Below are positions 5,755 through 6,174 of a stretch of 6,174 nt of DNA, piece after piece; the stretch's first letter is position 1, and every line of letters starts with the position of its first letter. The stretch spans positions 9,593 to 15,766 of the forward strand of contig DFRY01000041.1 in the NCBI GenBank assembly GCA_002378845.1, read 5' to 3'. The notes below the pieces were generated by a model. It searched no databases. It was not told the DNA's origin and was given only the letters and a program-made list of their open reading frames with translations. Source of the DNA: Ruminococcaceae bacterium UBA3451 (lineage in GTDB: Bacteria > Bacillota > Clostridia > Oscillospirales > Acutalibacteraceae). The position numbers and the translations under genes were made by a program.

Positions 5755-6174
5755 ATGCCAACGATTAAAGACATTGCGAATAAGCTCGGAATCGCGGTAA
5801 GTACCGTTTCCAAAGGGTTAAACGGCGCCAGCGACATCAGCGAGGAAATGCGGCAGCTAGTACTGGACACCGCCGTGGAAATGGGCTATGCTTCTAAAAA
5901 AGTACAGCGGCTGGGCAAGCGCAAGGTCTGTATTTTAATCGAAAATATGGAATACGAAAACATTGACCAATTTGGGTATGAAATTATTGTAGGATTCAAG
6001 CTGAGCGCGGCACGTCGCCACTGTGACGTGTCCGTAATTCCGACCAACCTGAACATGCAGACACAGGAGAAATTCGATTCTTTTATGCTGAAGCACGGCT
6101 ACAGCGGTGCGTTTCTGCTCGGCTTCGCGCTTCACGACGATTACATTAAACAGCTTTACAAAACAACCGTTCCG
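5755..6174 (+). CDS. LacI/GalR-family transcriptional regulator, 3' end beyond window
   Basis: The first 140 residues of a regulator whose family is usually about 330-350 residues long. The N-terminal helix-turn-helix is clear: TIKDIANKLGIAVSTVSKGLNG (residues 3-24), with the recognition helix around 14-22, followed by helix 3 and the MGY motif at 43-45. The start of the periplasmic-binding-protein-like sensor domain follows (VCILIE, from 58). The hinge is unusual: after GY the usual PNxxARxL pattern is replaced by ASKKVQRLGKRK, without the conserved Pro, Asn and Ala and about three residues shorter than in LacI. The gene diverges from the glucosidase-malQ-glgP operon, so it most likely controls that operon in response to a maltodextrin or related sugar. 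Whether it represses or activates, and its ligand, cannot be read here because most of the sensor domain is missing. It is cytoplasmic. Family assignment is secure; target and ligand are inferred. Confidence 0.93.
   Translation, partial: MPTIKDIANKLGIAVSTVSKGLNGASDISEEMRQLVLDTAVEMGYASKKVQRLGKRKVCILIENMEYENIDQFGYEIIVGFKLSAARRHCDVSVIPTNLNMQTQEKFDSFMLKHGYSGAFLLGFALHDDYIKQLYKTTVP

Noticed and set aside
5622..5870. A minus-strand frame of 82 codons across the regulator start and intergenic region
   Set aside because: It overlaps the regulator's helix-turn-helix coding sequence and promoter on the opposite strand, has no ribosome site and no recognisable sequence.

Overview
The window holds most of a cytoplasmic alpha-glucan breakdown locus from what looks like an anaerobic Firmicute (Clostridia, possibly Oscillospirales/Ruminococcaceae-like). 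This is judged from Gram-positive style Shine-Dalgarno sequences, the DexB/MalL-like glucosidase, the clostridial-type phosphorylase motifs, and the moderate base composition. The taxonomic call is an inference from protein style only.

Layout: three genes are read on the minus strand in the order GH13 alpha-glucosidase (5529 to 3886), 4-alpha-glucanotransferase malQ (3864 to 2371) and glycogen/maltodextrin phosphorylase glgP (2301 to beyond base 1, C-terminus cut by the window edge). The gaps of 21 and 69 nt, with good ribosome binding sites and no terminator, support one operon. On the plus strand a LacI/GalR-family regulator starts at 5755 and runs off the right edge after 140 residues. The 225-base divergent region (5530-5754) holds a near-consensus promoter for the operon (TTGACA, 17 nt, TGC-TATCAT), a plausible promoter for the regulator, two copies of the palindrome TTTTCGAAAA inside a 13-bp direct repeat, a CCCGGAA/TTCCGGG inverted repeat around one copy, and a cre-like site on the regulator's -35 element.

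How the genes fit together: the phosphorylase takes glucose-1-phosphate from the non-reducing ends of maltodextrin or glycogen. MalQ disproportionates short maltodextrins into longer chains that the phosphorylase can use, releasing glucose. The GH13 enzyme carries the Val after its nucleophile that is typical of alpha-1,6-acting family members, and probably clears isomaltose-type branch stubs or isomalto-oligosaccharides. None of the three has a signal peptide, so they should act on internal glycogen or imported oligosaccharides. No transporter, phosphoglucomutase or glycogen synthesis gene is inside the window. The adjacent LacI-type protein is the obvious candidate regulator, with the twin palindromes as candidate operators.

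The genes belong to known families and I see no new enzymatic system. The parts most worth a second look are the divergent control region and the regulator's unusual hinge segment.
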